Assembly (NCBI GenBank): GCA_963707835.1
Contig: CAVPRI010000001.1
Location: 372,001-436,000 of the forward strand
Length of the DNA: 64,000 nt
Direction of reading: 5' to 3'
From: Bog-473 sp963707835
GTDB taxonomy: Bacteria > Actinomycetota > Acidimicrobiia > Acidimicrobiales > RAAP-2
Shown here: in pieces, positions 54,949-64,000 of the stretch
Position numbering within the stretch: the stretch's first letter is position 1
Layout: each line of letters begins with the position of its first letter
Notes under the pieces: model-generated
What the model saw: only the letters and a program-made list of their open reading frames with translations
What the model was told of the DNA's origin: nothing
Databases searched by the model: none
Translations under genes and position numbers: made by a program

Positions 54949-55630
54949 TTCAAGATGTTGACGGCACGGGCCACCACGAGGATGGCCACGACGAGGGAGA
55001 CGGCTTCTTCGGCCATCATCATCAGCTTCGTCCAGGGTTTGACAGCGGAGACGTCGGTGGGGCTGAAGGCGGTGGCGGTGGCGAAGGCGAAGTGGAGGTA
55101 GTCGACGAACGCCGGGACCCAACCCTCCTCGACGTGCTCGGAGTGGACCATCTCGGGGAAGACCAGGGCCGGGCTCCCGCCGGTGCCGGCGGCCCGGGCG
55201 GCCGGGCCGCCGCGATCGAGGTTCCAGAACCACAGTGCGAAGGCGATGATGTTGGACAGCCAGATGGCGGCCCCACTGGCCAGCAACACCTTGGCGTTCT
55301 GGGTGAAGCCGGCTGTGTTGACGATGCCGATGACCAGGCGCACGGCCGCGTCGGCGTTGGCCACCGAAATCACGCCGATGAGCACGCTGGTGAGGTTGTG
55401 CAGCCACGGCCGGTCGCGGTCGATGCGGCCCGGGTCGCCGATGATCAGCACGGCCAGCAGGACGAGGAGCACGGTGAGGAACAGCCAGGAGGCGTCACCG
55501 TTGCGGAGCTCGTGGGGAGCGCGGCACGGAGCAGACCGGTGACGATCACCGCCAGCGCCATGGGCCAGCGGGGCTCGCCCTGGCGGGTGCGGCGCCCGCG
55601 CGCCCTGGAACGTCCGGCATCGGTGGCCAT
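54945..55630 (-). CDS. DUF1345 family membrane protein (frameshifted)
   Basis: From ATG 55630 ('MATDAGRSRARGRRTRQGEPRW') through one break near 55525 to 'ELRNGDASWLFLTVLLVLLAVLIIG' and 'YLHFAFATATAFSPTDVSAV', which is diagnostic of DUF1345; about 228 residues with four to five membrane helices. The conserved 'DYxHFAxxxGxxxxxSD' region resembles a pore lined by charged residues, but the role is unknown. The stop overlaps the MFS gene start. Confidence 0.75.
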
Positions 55631-55669
55631 CACGCCATCATCTCCCACGAGCGGGCGGGAGGGGAGACC

Positions 55670-56792
55670 TCACGCCGCGGTGGCCTCCGCGGTTTCGGCG
55701 GTGCTGCGCCCTCGTACCCGTGGCGGCCGTGCCAGCAGCACGGCGGCGACGACCACCACGACGAGCGGGAGCCCGAACGCAGTCAGGGGATCGAGGTGCC
55801 CCGCCGCCGAGCTCAGGGTCAGGGCGAACACGAAGAGCACGTACGCCGCCATGACCAGCGCGCCGACGCTCCGGCGCACGCCGCGGTCGCGGAATGCGAA
55901 CACCAGGACGAGAGCGGTGAGCCCCCCATACCAGCAGGCCACGAGCCGACCGACGTCGGAGAGCCGAGCCTCGCCGACAACGACACTGGGTAGCAGCAGA
56001 CCGAAAGCCACGTTGAGGACGTTGCTGTTGAGCGCGGTGCTCAGCATGGCCGCGCCGCGTCCGCGCCGGGCCAGGTACACGGCGGCCACGGCGTTGGGCA
56101 GGCTCGTGACCGCAGCCAGCAGCACGCCGCCGACCACGATCCCCGAGATCCCGGCGTCCGCACCCAGCCGGCGCGCCCGCGTGCTCCATGACGACCGAGG
56201 CCCCGATCACCGTGACCAGCGAGCCGGCGATCACGGCTAGGTCCCAGTGCCGCGCGCCGGGCACCAGCGCGGCGTGGATCTCCTGCTCCTCCTCGGTCAT
56301 GGCCCGGGCGAGCCACCGGTGCACGCGTGATCCGTCCGGATGGTCCCGGCGGTCGGCGGCCAGGACCACGTAGGGCACGAGCACGACCGCGACCAGCGCC
56401 AACCCGGCCACCGGGGGCGCGGCCCCGGTCACGGTGAGCAGGCACGCCGCGGCGACCCAGAGCGAGACGCCCCCGGCCAGGAGCACGGCGCGTCGGTGGA
56501 GGGCGACGAATCCCGCGACGACTGCGCCCAGCCCGATCAGGGCGGCCAGGTTGAAGACGTTCGAACCCAGCACGACGCCCTCGCCGATGTCCTGCTGGTG
56601 GCCGGCCAGTGCGCTGATGGCCGAGGTGATCTCGGGGGCATCGGCCGCCAAGGCGGCCAGCAGCCCGAGCATGGCCTCGGTGATGCCGATCCGATTGCCC
56701 ATCCGCTCGATGCGCGACACCAGCAGCCAGCTGGCACCCAGGCTCACGGCGGCGCCCACGACGAAGAGGAGGACGGCACCGGAGGTACTCAT
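55670..56792 (-). CDS. sodium/calcium exchanger family (CaCA) membrane protein (one frameshift)
   Basis: About 373 residues after repair of one extra base near 56175. Two homologous halves carry the alpha repeats: 'MLGLLAALAADAPEITSAISALAGHQQDIGEGVVLGSNVFNLA' in the first and 'VVGGVLLAAVTSLPNAVAAVYLARRGRGAAMLSTALNSNVLN' in the second, resembling the CaCA GxSxPE/GSNxxN patterns with an Asp-Ala-Pro-Glu variation. About ten membrane helices with a cytoplasmic loop. It probably exchanges Ca2+ or another cation for Na+/H+. Confidence 0.78.
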
Positions 56793-56895
56793 GGCGCTCC
56801 GGGGGCGTTCACGGGGCGGTCAGGCGGCACGGGCGGGTGTCCTCTCGGTCGTCTTCCTGCGTGCCGACCAGGCTTCCCGGCGCTCCGCCTGCAGC

Positions 56896-57696
56896 TTAGG
56901 TCGCTGGTCGGGTGAGGCGCACCAAGCGGTGGTCGGGCGTGAACAGCCGTCGGGACAGGCCGAGGGCCATGGCGGCTGCCGTGGTCGCCACGGCGCCGAG
57001 GATGAGGAACATCACGGCCGCCTGCACCAGGACGGCGTCGATCGGCCGCTCCCCGGCCAGGATGAGGCCGGTCATGGCTCCGGGCAGGAACACCAGGCCG
57101 ACCGCCTTGGTCGACTCGATCTGCGTGATCATCGCGGTCCGCAGCGCATCGCGCACGTAGGGACGTGCTGCGTCGTGGGAGGAATGCCCGAGCGCCAGGC
57201 GGGCCTCGATCTCGGCCCGCTTGTCGGCGAACTCACCGACCACCCGCCGGGCCGCCACGACCGTGGCCGTCAGCGAGTTCCCCACCACCATGCCCGCCAG
57301 GGGCACCACGGTCCGTGCGTTGACCGGAAAGATGCCCAAGCCGAACAGGAGGAGCAGGGAGACCGCGGTGGCCAGTCCGAGCGAGACCAGCGCCAGGCGG
57401 CGGGCGGCGGGGATCTCGGGTGCCCGCCGCCTGATGGTCTCGGCAGCGAAGCCCACCATGAAGGCCACCCAGACCCACGACGCCAAGATGGACACGTGGG
57501 GGCTGAGGACCACGGCCAGCAGCGCGCCGACGGCGAGGAGCTGGACGATGGCCCGGGCCGAGGCCCACAGCAGTGAGCGCTCCAGCCCGAGGTGCTGCCA
57601 CGCGGAGATGGCCACGGCCACCCCCACCAGCGAGAGCGACGCCACCAGGCCGAACCATCCCACGTAGCCCGACGTGCCAGACGCGGCGATCATCAT
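56896..57696 (-). CDS. fetB: FetB/YbbM family ABC permease (UPF0014)
   Basis: 266 residues with about seven membrane helices, of the UPF0014 family. 'RAIVQLLAVGALL', 'FMVGFAAETIRRRAPEIP', 'VVPLAGMVVGNSLTATVVAARR' and 'QIESTKAVGLVFLPGAMTGLILAGE' are family markers. In E. coli FetAB is an iron exporter that protects against oxidative stress; relatives have been linked to other substrates, so specificity is open. It lies 13 nt downstream of its ATPase gene, in a UBP-fetA-fetB operon. Confidence 0.82.
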   Translation of the reverse strand: MMIAASGTSGYVGWFGLVASLSLVGVAVAISAWQHLGLERSLLWASARAIVQLLAVGALLAVVLSPHVSILASWVWVAFMVGFAAETIRRRAPEIPAARRLALVSLGLATAVSLLLLFGLGIFPVNARTVVPLAGMVVGNSLTATVVAARRVVGEFADKRAEIEARLALGHSSHDAARPYVRDALRTAMITQIESTKAVGLVFLPGAMTGLILAGERPIDAVLVQAAVMFLILGAVATTAAAMALGLSRRLFTPDHRLVRLTRPAT

Positions 57697-57709
57697 GAGC
57701 TCACTCCTC

Positions 57710-58369
57710 TCACGGGGCGAGGTAGCGGGCCGCCACCTCGCCGGTGGCCACCTGCCCCGCCATCAGGACGACGATGTCGTCGGCGATCCGGTGCACCTGC
57801 GCCAGGTCGTGGCTGACCCAGATCACCGTGAGTCCCTGCCGCACGAACTCGGTCGAGAGCTCCTCGAGCACGCGTGCGGCCGCGGTGTCGAGTGAGGACG
57901 TGGGCTCGTCCATGAGGAGGACCTCGGGGTCGGTCAACAGCGTGCGGGCCAGGCAGGCCCGCTGGGCCTCCCCACCCGAGAGGGTGTCCCCCTGGTCGTC
58001 GAGGTGGGTCCGGGCCAGCCCGACCCGGTCGAGCACCTCACCGTAGGTGCTGTCCGCGGCCGCACGCGCGGCTCGAAGGTTGTCCCGCACGGTGCCCGCG
58101 AAGAGGGTGGGTCGCTGGAAGACCATGCCGACCCGGCGACGGAGCTGCAGGGGGTCCAATGAGAGCAGGTCCTCGCCGTGGAAGAGGAGGCGGCCCGCCG
58201 CTGGCACCTCCAGGCGGTTGCACAGGCGAAGCAGGGTCGTCTTGCCCGCCCCCGACGGGCCGGTCAGGACGGTCACGCGGTGGCCGGCGACCGCCAGCGA
58301 GACGTCGCGCAGGATCTCCTGGCCGTCGATGCGTACGGTGACGTGCTCGAGCTCGAAGACGGCGGTCAC
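57710..58369 (-). CDS. fetA: FetA-like ABC transporter ATP-binding protein
   Basis: 219 residues from GTG 58369. Walker A 'GPSGAGKTTLL', Q-loop 'VGMVFQRPTLFAGTVRDNL', signature 'LSGGEAQRACLARTLL', Walker B 'VLLMDEPTSSLD' and the switch His in 'VIWVSHD' are all intact. Pairs with the downstream FetB-type permease. Its start overlaps the stop of the zinc-finger gene (GTGA at 58366), so the two are translationally coupled. Confidence 0.85.
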   Translation of the reverse strand: MTAVFELEHVTVRIDGQEILRDVSLAVAGHRVTVLTGPSGAGKTTLLRLCNRLEVPAAGRLLFHGEDLLSLDPLQLRRRVGMVFQRPTLFAGTVRDNLRAARAAADSTYGEVLDRVGLARTHLDDQGDTLSGGEAQRACLARTLLTDPEVLLMDEPTSSLDTAAARVLEELSTEFVRQGLTVIWVSHDLAQVHRIADDIVVLMAGQVATGEVAARYLAP

Positions 58370-58662
58370 GGGTGCGAGGGAGCAGGTGGCGCACCCTCGA
58401 CCTCGAAGACCAGCTCGTCCTGGTAGCACCACCACCAGTCCTCGCCCGGCTCGTAGGAGCGGACGAGCGGATGATCGCGGTGCTGGTGCCAGTGCGCCGT
58501 GGCGTGTCGACTGGGTGAGCTGTCGCAGCAGCCCACGTGGCCGCAGTGCATGCACAGCCTCAGGTGCACCCACTGGCCCCCGGTACGTAGGCAGTCCTCG
58601 CACCCCGTGCTCGAAGGGGTCATGACGGAAACGTCGGCCAGGTAGTTGCAGGTCGGTGCCAT
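58366..58662 (-). CDS. UBP-type zinc finger protein
   Basis: 98 residues from ATG 58662. It has the Cys/His pattern of the ZnF-UBP fold: 'GCEDCLRTGGQWVHLRLCMHCGHVGCCDSSPSRHATAHWHQHRDHPLVRSYEPGEDWWWCY'-like layout (positions about 20-80), with CxxC, CxxC, HxxxH and closing Trp/Cys. In eukaryotes this finger binds the C-terminal tail of ubiquitin; in actinobacteria small stand-alone copies are common and of unknown role. Overlap with fetA suggests a role linked to the transporter. Confidence 0.82.
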   Translation of the reverse strand: MAPTCNYLADVSVMTPSSTGCEDCLRTGGQWVHLRLCMHCGHVGCCDSSPSRHATAHWHQHRDHPLVRSYEPGEDWWWCYQDELVFEVEGAPPAPSHP

Positions 58663-58703
58663 CGAGTCTGCTCCTGTCTGGGGTGCCTGTCGGGTCTGTC
58701 GGG

Positions 58704-59657
58704 TCAGTGGACGGGTGGGGGGTCGCCCTGGGCACTCGAAGCCAGCAGGGGATCCCAGTCGCAGACGGAGCACGCATGGGCCAGGGCCGATCGTCCGAAG
58801 GCGATCGCCGAGCGCAACGGGTCGGTCTGGGCGACCACGTCGTCCCAGTCGAAGAGGAACTCACCTAGGGTGGGCTCCCAGCGGGATCCTTCGGGTGAGA
58901 GGGTCCCCTGCGAGAGCGTCTCGGGCGCCGGGCTGGCGAAGGCGTAGAACGCGGCGCGTGGGTAGCGCCGATCACCGGGCCACCACCCGATCTCGACCTG
59001 CTCGGCGTCGGCGGAGTTCCGGGCGATGAACTCGTCCGACGGCGGGTCGGCCAGGCGGCCCGAGAAGAGGCTCACCGCCAGGTCGAAGGTGCCCCACCAG
59101 GCGTTCACCGGGCTCGAGCGCCCACGATAGGGGGCGCGGATGGCGGCCAGGGCCATGGCGGCGCGGGTGGCCGCCGCGAAATAGGCGGTGGCGGCCGGCG
59201 GGTCGTAGGTACGGTGCTCCTCGTCGCGGTCGAGCGGCACCGTCCAAGGAACCTCCTGGGGGTGCGTGTTGACCTCGACCCGGCCGGCGAACCGCTCCAC
59301 CGTGTCGAGCACGTCGCGGGTGACCGCACCCACCGAGCGGTTCGGGACCAGGAGGATCCGACGAGACCGCCCGTCGCTGTGCTCGACCACCACCTCGTGG
59401 GCGCGCAGATCGAGCGTTACCACCAGGGCTCCCGAGCGGTCGGGCGCCGGCAGGGGAGCGGTCTCCCACCCCCGGGCGGTGAGCCGCAGGGCAGCGTGCT
59501 GGAGCTGGGGTTCGGGAGGCGCGAGGGCCACGGCCAGCTTGCCGAGAAGCTGGGTGTGGGCATGCAAGGTGTCGCAGGTCTGGTGCCAGTGGTCATAGGG
59601 GGGGAGCGAAGGCCACGAGGGAGGGGCCGAACCGGGCTTCACGACCATTGCGACCAT
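58704..59657 (-). CDS. DUF5996 family protein
   Basis: 317 residues with the marks of DUF5996: 'WPSLPYDHWHQTCDTLHAHTQLLGK'-like start (residues 15-40), 'ALRLTARGWETAPLP', and the C-terminal 'EFLFDWDDVV'. No membrane segment or known catalytic motif. Two ATGs (59657, 59648) are possible. It lies 41 nt upstream of the zinc-finger gene on the same strand and may be the first gene of that operon. Function unknown. Confidence 0.75.
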   Translation of the reverse strand: MVAMVVKPGSAPPSWPSLPPYDHWHQTCDTLHAHTQLLGKLAVALAPPEPQLQHAALRLTARGWETAPLPAPDRSGALVVTLDLRAHEVVVEHSDGRSRRILLVPNRSVGAVTRDVLDTVERFAGRVEVNTHPQEVPWTVPLDRDEEHRTYDPPAATAYFAAATRAAMALAAIRAPYRGRSSPVNAWWGTFDLAVSLFSGRLADPPSDEFIARNSADAEQVEIGWWPGDRRYPRAAFYAFASPAPETLSQGTLSPEGSRWEPTLGEFLFDWDDVVAQTDPLRSAIAFGRSALAHACSVCDWDPLLASSAQGDPPPVH

Positions 59658-59808
59658 CCTCGCGCCGGCACACGCGAGCGCGCTTCGATGCCCGCGGCAG
59701 CGTCGAGCGGAGGAGTAGCCAAGCGGCTACCGTGCTCGGGATGCGGAACCGGAGCACGTGCGGGGCCGGCCCGACAGAGATGGCCGGGGGCGCGGCCACA
59801 ACTTGAGC

Positions 59809-61266
59809 GTGACGCGGCTCCCCTACAAGTGGCTGGTCGCGGCAGTGTTCGTGGGTGCCGTGTTCATGGATCTCCTGGACACGAGCAGCGTCAATGTGGC
59901 GTTGCCCACGCTCACGCGGGAATTCCATGCCAGCGTGAACCAAGTCGAGTGGGTGGTACTCGGCTACCTCCTTGCGCTAGCCGTCTCGATCCCGGCGTCG
60001 GGTTGGTTCGGCGACCGATTCGGGACCAAGCGCGTCTTCCTCATGGCCTTGGCTGTCTTCACCGGTGCCTCCATGCTCTGCGGCCTGGCGGGTTCGCTGG
60101 CCGAGCTGACGGCGTTCCGCATCCTGCAGGGATTCGGGGGCGGGATGCTGGTTCCGGTCGGCACGGCGATGCTCTACCGCTCCTTTCCGCCCATCGAGCG
60201 AGCGAAGGCCTCGACGGTGTTGATGATCCCAGTCGTCTTCGCACCGGCCCTCGGGCCGCTCGTCGGGGGCTGGTTGGTGACGTACCACTCGTGGCGGTGG
60301 ATCTTCTACCTCAATGTGCCGATCGGCATCGTGGCCTTCGTGGTCGGAGCATTCGGGCTCCGAGAGCACCGCGAACCCACTGCGGGCGGATTCGACCTCG
60401 CCGGCTTCCTGCTCTCGGGCGGGGGACTCGCGGCGATCCTGCTGGCGCTCTCACGAGGACCGTCGGAAGGTTGGGGTACCCCTGGCGTGGTCATACCCGG
60501 AGTACTCGGTCTCCTGGCGTTCGCCGTCCTCGTCATGGTGGAGACCCGTATCGCCGAACCGATGCTCGCCCTGTGGCTGCTCAAAGAGCGCATGTTCCGC
60601 CGAGCCAACGTGGTCACCATGCTGTCGTTCGGCAGCTTCGTCGGACTGCAATTCCTGACGCCGCTCTTCCTACAGGGGCTGCTCGGGATGTCCGCGTTCG
60701 AGTCGGGACTGGTGCTGTTCCCCCAGGCGGTCGGCATGGTCATCACGAGCCAGGTGTGCGGACGCCTGTACCACACGGTCGGGCCGCGGCGCCTGCTGAT
60801 CTTCGGTCTCGGATCGATGTCGATCGTGAGCCTCGGGCTTGTCTTCGTCGACTTCACCACCAGCCTCTGGGCGATCGGGGCCATCATGCTTCTCCGCGGG
60901 CTGGCGCTGGGATTCGTCTTCGTTCCCATTCAGGCCGCGGCCTACGCCAACGTCGAATCGGCCGACACCGGGAGGGCGACGGCGATCTTCTCCACGCTGC
61001 GCCAGATCTCGGCGTCTCTCGGCGTGGCCGTCCTCGCCACCGTGCTTGTCGAGGCGACTGCGCACTTCTCGGCGCGTGCTTCGGGCCATGCCCAGGTGCA
61101 GCAGGCATCGCTCAACGCCTTCCACCTTGCCTTCTTCGTGGGGGCGTGCATGATCATGGCGGCCGCGGTTGCCTCCTTCACGATCCGCGACCGGGATGCC
61201 GCGAAATCGATGCGCGGGTACGTGGAGCGAGAGCCGTCACCCGAGGAGATCCTCGGCGTCGAGTGA
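59809..61266 (+). CDS. MFS transporter, DHA2 family
   Basis: About 485 residues from GTG 59809 (TTG 59803 also possible; no strong ribosome site). Helix 1 'VGAVFMDLLDTSSVNVALPTL', motif A 'SGWFGDRFGTKRVFL', and 'RILQGFGGGMLVPVGTAML' mark a 14-TM drug/H+ antiporter of the EmrB type. It ends with a short cytoplasmic acidic tail ('EREPSPEEILGVE'). Second exporter of this class in the window; not closely similar to the first. Confidence 0.87.
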   Translation: MTRLPYKWLVAAVFVGAVFMDLLDTSSVNVALPTLTREFHASVNQVEWVVLGYLLALAVSIPASGWFGDRFGTKRVFLMALAVFTGASMLCGLAGSLAELTAFRILQGFGGGMLVPVGTAMLYRSFPPIERAKASTVLMIPVVFAPALGPLVGGWLVTYHSWRWIFYLNVPIGIVAFVVGAFGLREHREPTAGGFDLAGFLLSGGGLAAILLALSRGPSEGWGTPGVVIPGVLGLLAFAVLVMVETRIAEPMLALWLLKERMFRRANVVTMLSFGSFVGLQFLTPLFLQGLLGMSAFESGLVLFPQAVGMVITSQVCGRLYHTVGPRRLLIFGLGSMSIVSLGLVFVDFTTSLWAIGAIMLLRGLALGFVFVPIQAAAYANVESADTGRATAIFSTLRQISASLGVAVLATVLVEATAHFSARASGHAQVQQASLNAFHLAFFVGACMIMAAAVASFTIRDRDAAKSMRGYVEREPSPEEILGVE

Positions 61267-61357
61267 TTGCCGTTTGGCCCTAGGAAGACGCGATTCTGCG
61301 AGCCATGATCAGGAGGTGCACGGGGACCGAGTCGATGCAACCGGCCCGGCCATCGCC

Positions 61358-63735
61358 ATGGAGGGGCTTAGCGAAGCACAGGTCAAGCTCGAGGTCGACG
61401 CCGGCCATGTGAACAGCGTGACCTGGAGCCCGGGAAGGACGATTGGCCAGATCGTTCGAGTGAACGTCGTCACCCGGTTCAACGCCATCCTCGGGACCCT
61501 CTTCGTGGTCGTCCTGGTGGTCGGTCCCGTGCAGGACGCGCTCTTCGGCGTGGTCCTGGTCGTCAATACCGCCATTGGCATCGGGCAGGAACTTCACTCG
61601 AGGCGAGTGCTCGACAGGCTGGCCGTCCTCACCTCTCCGAGGTCGCGGGTCATCCGTTCGGGTCGATCGGTCGAGGTTCCCTTCGAGCAGGTCGTGCTGG
61701 GCGATCTTCTCGAGGTGCGCCGCGGCGATCAGGTCCCCGTCGACGGCGAGGTCGTCATACCTGGCGGTCTCGAGGTCGACGAATCCCTATTGACCGGCGA
61801 GTCCGAGGCGGTGGCGAAGCAACCGGGTGACACGGTCCTCTCGGGCTCCTTCATCGTCGCCGGGGGCGGCACGCTCCGGGCCACCGGAGTCGGTGAGGGA
61901 TCCTCACGCGCGGCAGCTCGAAGCCCGGGCGCGCAGGTTCAGCCTCATCCGGTCGGAGTTGCAACAGGGGACGAACCAGATCCTGCGGGTGGTCACATGG
62001 ATCATGGTTCCGGCCGGCATCGCCCTCTTCGCCACTCAGTTGCTGCGAAGCCACCAGTCGTCCTCCGATGCGCTGCGGGCATCGGTTGCCGGAGTCGCGG
62101 CAATGGTCCCCGAGGGGCTGGTGCTCCTGACCTCGATGGCCTTCGCCGTGGGCGCTCTGCGCCTGGCGCGTCACCGGGTCCTGGTCCAAGAGCTGGCGGC
62201 CGTGGAGGGTCTGGCACGGGTCGACGTTCTGTGCATCGACAAGACGGGAACGCTGACCCGGCCGGGGCTTCGTCTCTTCGACGTCGAGGTGTTCACCGAC
62301 TTGGCGAGGGTCTCCGTCGAGGCGGTGCTCGCGCAGATGGCGGCCGCCGACCCCGCTCCGAATGCGACGACGCGAGCCCTGGCGGGTCTGTCGCGAGGGG
62401 ACGACGGCGCATGGGTCGTCGCATCGAGCGTCGCGTTCTCGTCGGCGCGCAAGTGGAGCTCGGGTCGCGTTCGAGGACCATGGGTCGTGGGTTCTCGGTG
62501 CACCCCAGCTCGTGGCTGCGGCGGACCCGTCGGTGTCGGAGCGAGTCGCATTCCACGAGCAGGCCGCACGACGGGTCCTGGTCCTGGCCCGCAGCGTGGA
62601 TCCGGTGCTCGAGAATTCCCTGCCCGGGGGACTCGAGCCGGTCGCGCTGGTGGTCCTGGCCGAGGAGGTGCGCCCCGATGCCCACTCCACGGTCGAGTAT
62701 CTCCTCGATGAGGGGGTGCGGATCAAGGTGCTCTCGGGTGACGCCCCCGGAACGGTCACGCAGGTGGCCGAGCAGCTGGGCCTGCCCCCAGGCGGCGCAG
62801 CCCGGGACGTCTCGGGCCTCGACAACGAGGCGTTGCGGAGGGCGGTTTCCGAGACGAACCTCTTGTGCCGCGTGAGGCCAGAGCAGAAGCTTGCCATCGT
62901 CAGGATGCTTCAGAGCCGGAACCATGTCGTGGCCATGGTCGGGGACGGGGTCAACGACGTGCAGGCCCTCAAGCAATCGGATCTCGGGATCGCCATGGGT
63001 TCGGGTAGTTCGTCGAGCCGCTCGGTCGCGCGCATCGTTCTCCTCGACGATGCGTTCTCAGCGGTGCCGCAGATCCTTGGCGAGGGCAGGCGAGTGGTGG
63101 CGAACATCGAGCGGGTGGCGAACCTCTTCGTGACCAAGACCGTGTACGCGGCCCTCCTGGCCGTGGTGGTCGTGGCCTCCTCCGTCCCGTACCCGTTCTT
63201 CCCACGCCACCTCACCATCATCAGCACCCTCACCATCGGGGTCCCTGGATTCTTCCTGGCCTTTGCCCCGGAGACGGTTCGAGCGAACCCCGGGTTCACG
63301 CGCCGGGTCCTGCGATTCACCGTGCCGGCGGGGATCGTGGCGGCGGCGACGACGGCGTTCTGCTACCTGATCACCCGGGCACGGCCTGGCACCACGATCG
63401 GCGAAGCGCGTACGGTCGCTCTCTTGAGCCTCTTCGGTGTCGCCCTTTGGGTCCTGGTCCTCGTCGCTCGACCACTGAACGCGGCGCGCCTGGCCCTGGT
63501 GTGTGCCATGGGGGTGTTGTTCGTCCTCCTCTTCGCCGTGTCTCCCGCTCGCCGGGTCTTCACTCTGATCACGCCCGCTGTCGGCTGGATCGCCTTCATC
63601 GTGACCATCGTGGTGATCGCCGACGTCGTCCTGACGATCTGGGTCGCGCACCTGGGCCACTCGGCGGGCGATGGCGGATCAGGTGTCAGCGTCCGGGTGC
63701 CCTCGTCGGGTTCCGGGAAGGGAGGGTCGTCATGA
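61358..63735 (+). CDS. cation-transporting P-type ATPase, CtpE-like (two frameshifts)
   Basis: Repaired across one-base gains near 61905 and near 62460 to about 791 residues. It has the actuator motif 'ESLLTGESEAVAK', the phosphorylation motif 'CIDKTGTLTRPG' (catalytic Asp), 'VLSGDAPGTV' and the hinge 'VAMVGDGVNDVQALKQSDLGIAMGSG'. About eight to ten membrane helices, without N-terminal heavy-metal CxxC domains. The order and C-terminal helices resemble mycobacterial CtpE, implicated in Ca2+ uptake. The start is uncertain: ATG 61358 or GTG 61316. Stop overlaps the next gene (ATGA at 63732). Confidence 0.8.
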
Positions 63736-64000
63736 CCGAGTCGGATGCCCCGTCGTCGAAAGTGAACGCGCCCGGTCCCCGGGTCGTGGTCGGCGTCGAC
63801 GGTTCGGGTTCCTCGCTGCGGGCTCTTCGCTGGGCACTACGGCAGGCGGGATGGATGGACCTGCCACTCGAGGTGGTGACCGCGTGGTGCTTTCCCGAGC
63901 ACCCGGCGCCACTCGGCGTGACCCCCGACGTCCCGTGGCAGGAGGAGCTCATGGCACAGGCGCAGACCAAGCTCGAGGAGATTGTCTCGGAGGTCGTCCC
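63732..64000 (+). CDS. universal stress protein (UspA family), 3' truncated by window end
   Basis: ATG 63732 overlaps the P-type ATPase stop. The visible 89 residues include 'RVVVGVDGSGSSLRALRWALRQAG' and 'LEVVTAWCFPE', the first two strands of a Usp domain; the ATP-binding GxxGxxxxG part lies beyond the window. Coupling to a cation ATPase is seen elsewhere in actinobacteria. Likely a nucleotide-binding stress regulator. Confidence 0.85.
   Translation, partial: MTESDAPSSKVNAPGPRVVVGVDGSGSSLRALRWALRQAGWMDLPLEVVTAWCFPEHPAPLGVTPDVPWQEELMAQAQTKLEEIVSEVV

Overview
The window is high-GC actinobacterial DNA, most likely from the class Acidimicrobiia. Evidence for this: a dnaK-grpE-dnaJ-hspR-clpB heat-shock block in the actinobacterial order; many GTG starts with 4-nt ATGA/GTGA overlaps; a mycofactocin-coupled SDR and F420-type enzymes; and a secreted protein built of 'GGYWLVASDGGIFSFGDA' repeats, a hallmark I associate with Acidimicrobiales. 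No rRNA, integrase, IS element or CRISPR array is visible. There is one tRNA, tRNA-Gly(CCC), at 24208-24281.

Left half (1-24.2 kb): an accessory catabolic region, AT-richer by eye than the right half. It holds a MetE-like zinc methyltransferase domain plus a SAM methyltransferase; a crotonase; three metal-dependent amidohydrolases; MDR and SDR dehydrogenases; a cytochrome P450; a TauD-type dioxygenase; a sugar-phosphate-isomerase-like TIM barrel; an HSL-type esterase; and three orphan branched-chain-amino-acid-type substrate-binding proteins with no ABC permease or ATPase. Two TetR and one MarR regulators sit among them, each with a palindrome I can place on a promoter: a shared site before the first binding protein and the P450 (TetR 1), a palindrome between TetR 2 and the TauD operon, and a 35-bp palindrome lying on a near-consensus promoter between MarR and an amidohydrolase. 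Decay is also visible: a 31-codon SDR stump, a possible ALDH 5' fragment, and a TAG in place of a Trp codon in an F420-reductase-like gene.

Right half (24.2-64 kb): core genes. In order: a membrane Fe-S oxidoreductase related to heterodisulfide reductase, a PPOX/F420-type flavoprotein, an aquaporin, a cyclic-nucleotide-binding protein, a P-II protein, two small membrane proteins, amt-glnK, gpmA, dnaK-grpE-dnaJ-hspR, clpB, the secreted repeat protein, purA-purD-purB-purC-purS-purQ, a small coiled-coil protein, purL-purF-purM-pyrE, an MFS exporter, a DUF1345 protein, a cation/Ca exchanger, a UBP-zinc-finger-fetA-fetB operon, DUF5996, a second MFS exporter, a CtpE-like P-type ATPase and the start of a universal stress protein.

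Caution: many conserved genes (dnaK, grpE, dnaJ, purL, gpmA, aquaporin, Fe-S oxidoreductase, P-type ATPase and others) are interrupted by single-base frameshifts, mostly one extra G or C. Because essential genes are hit and the full family sequence continues in the next frame, I read these as sequence or assembly errors, and I give each such gene its reconstructed full extent.
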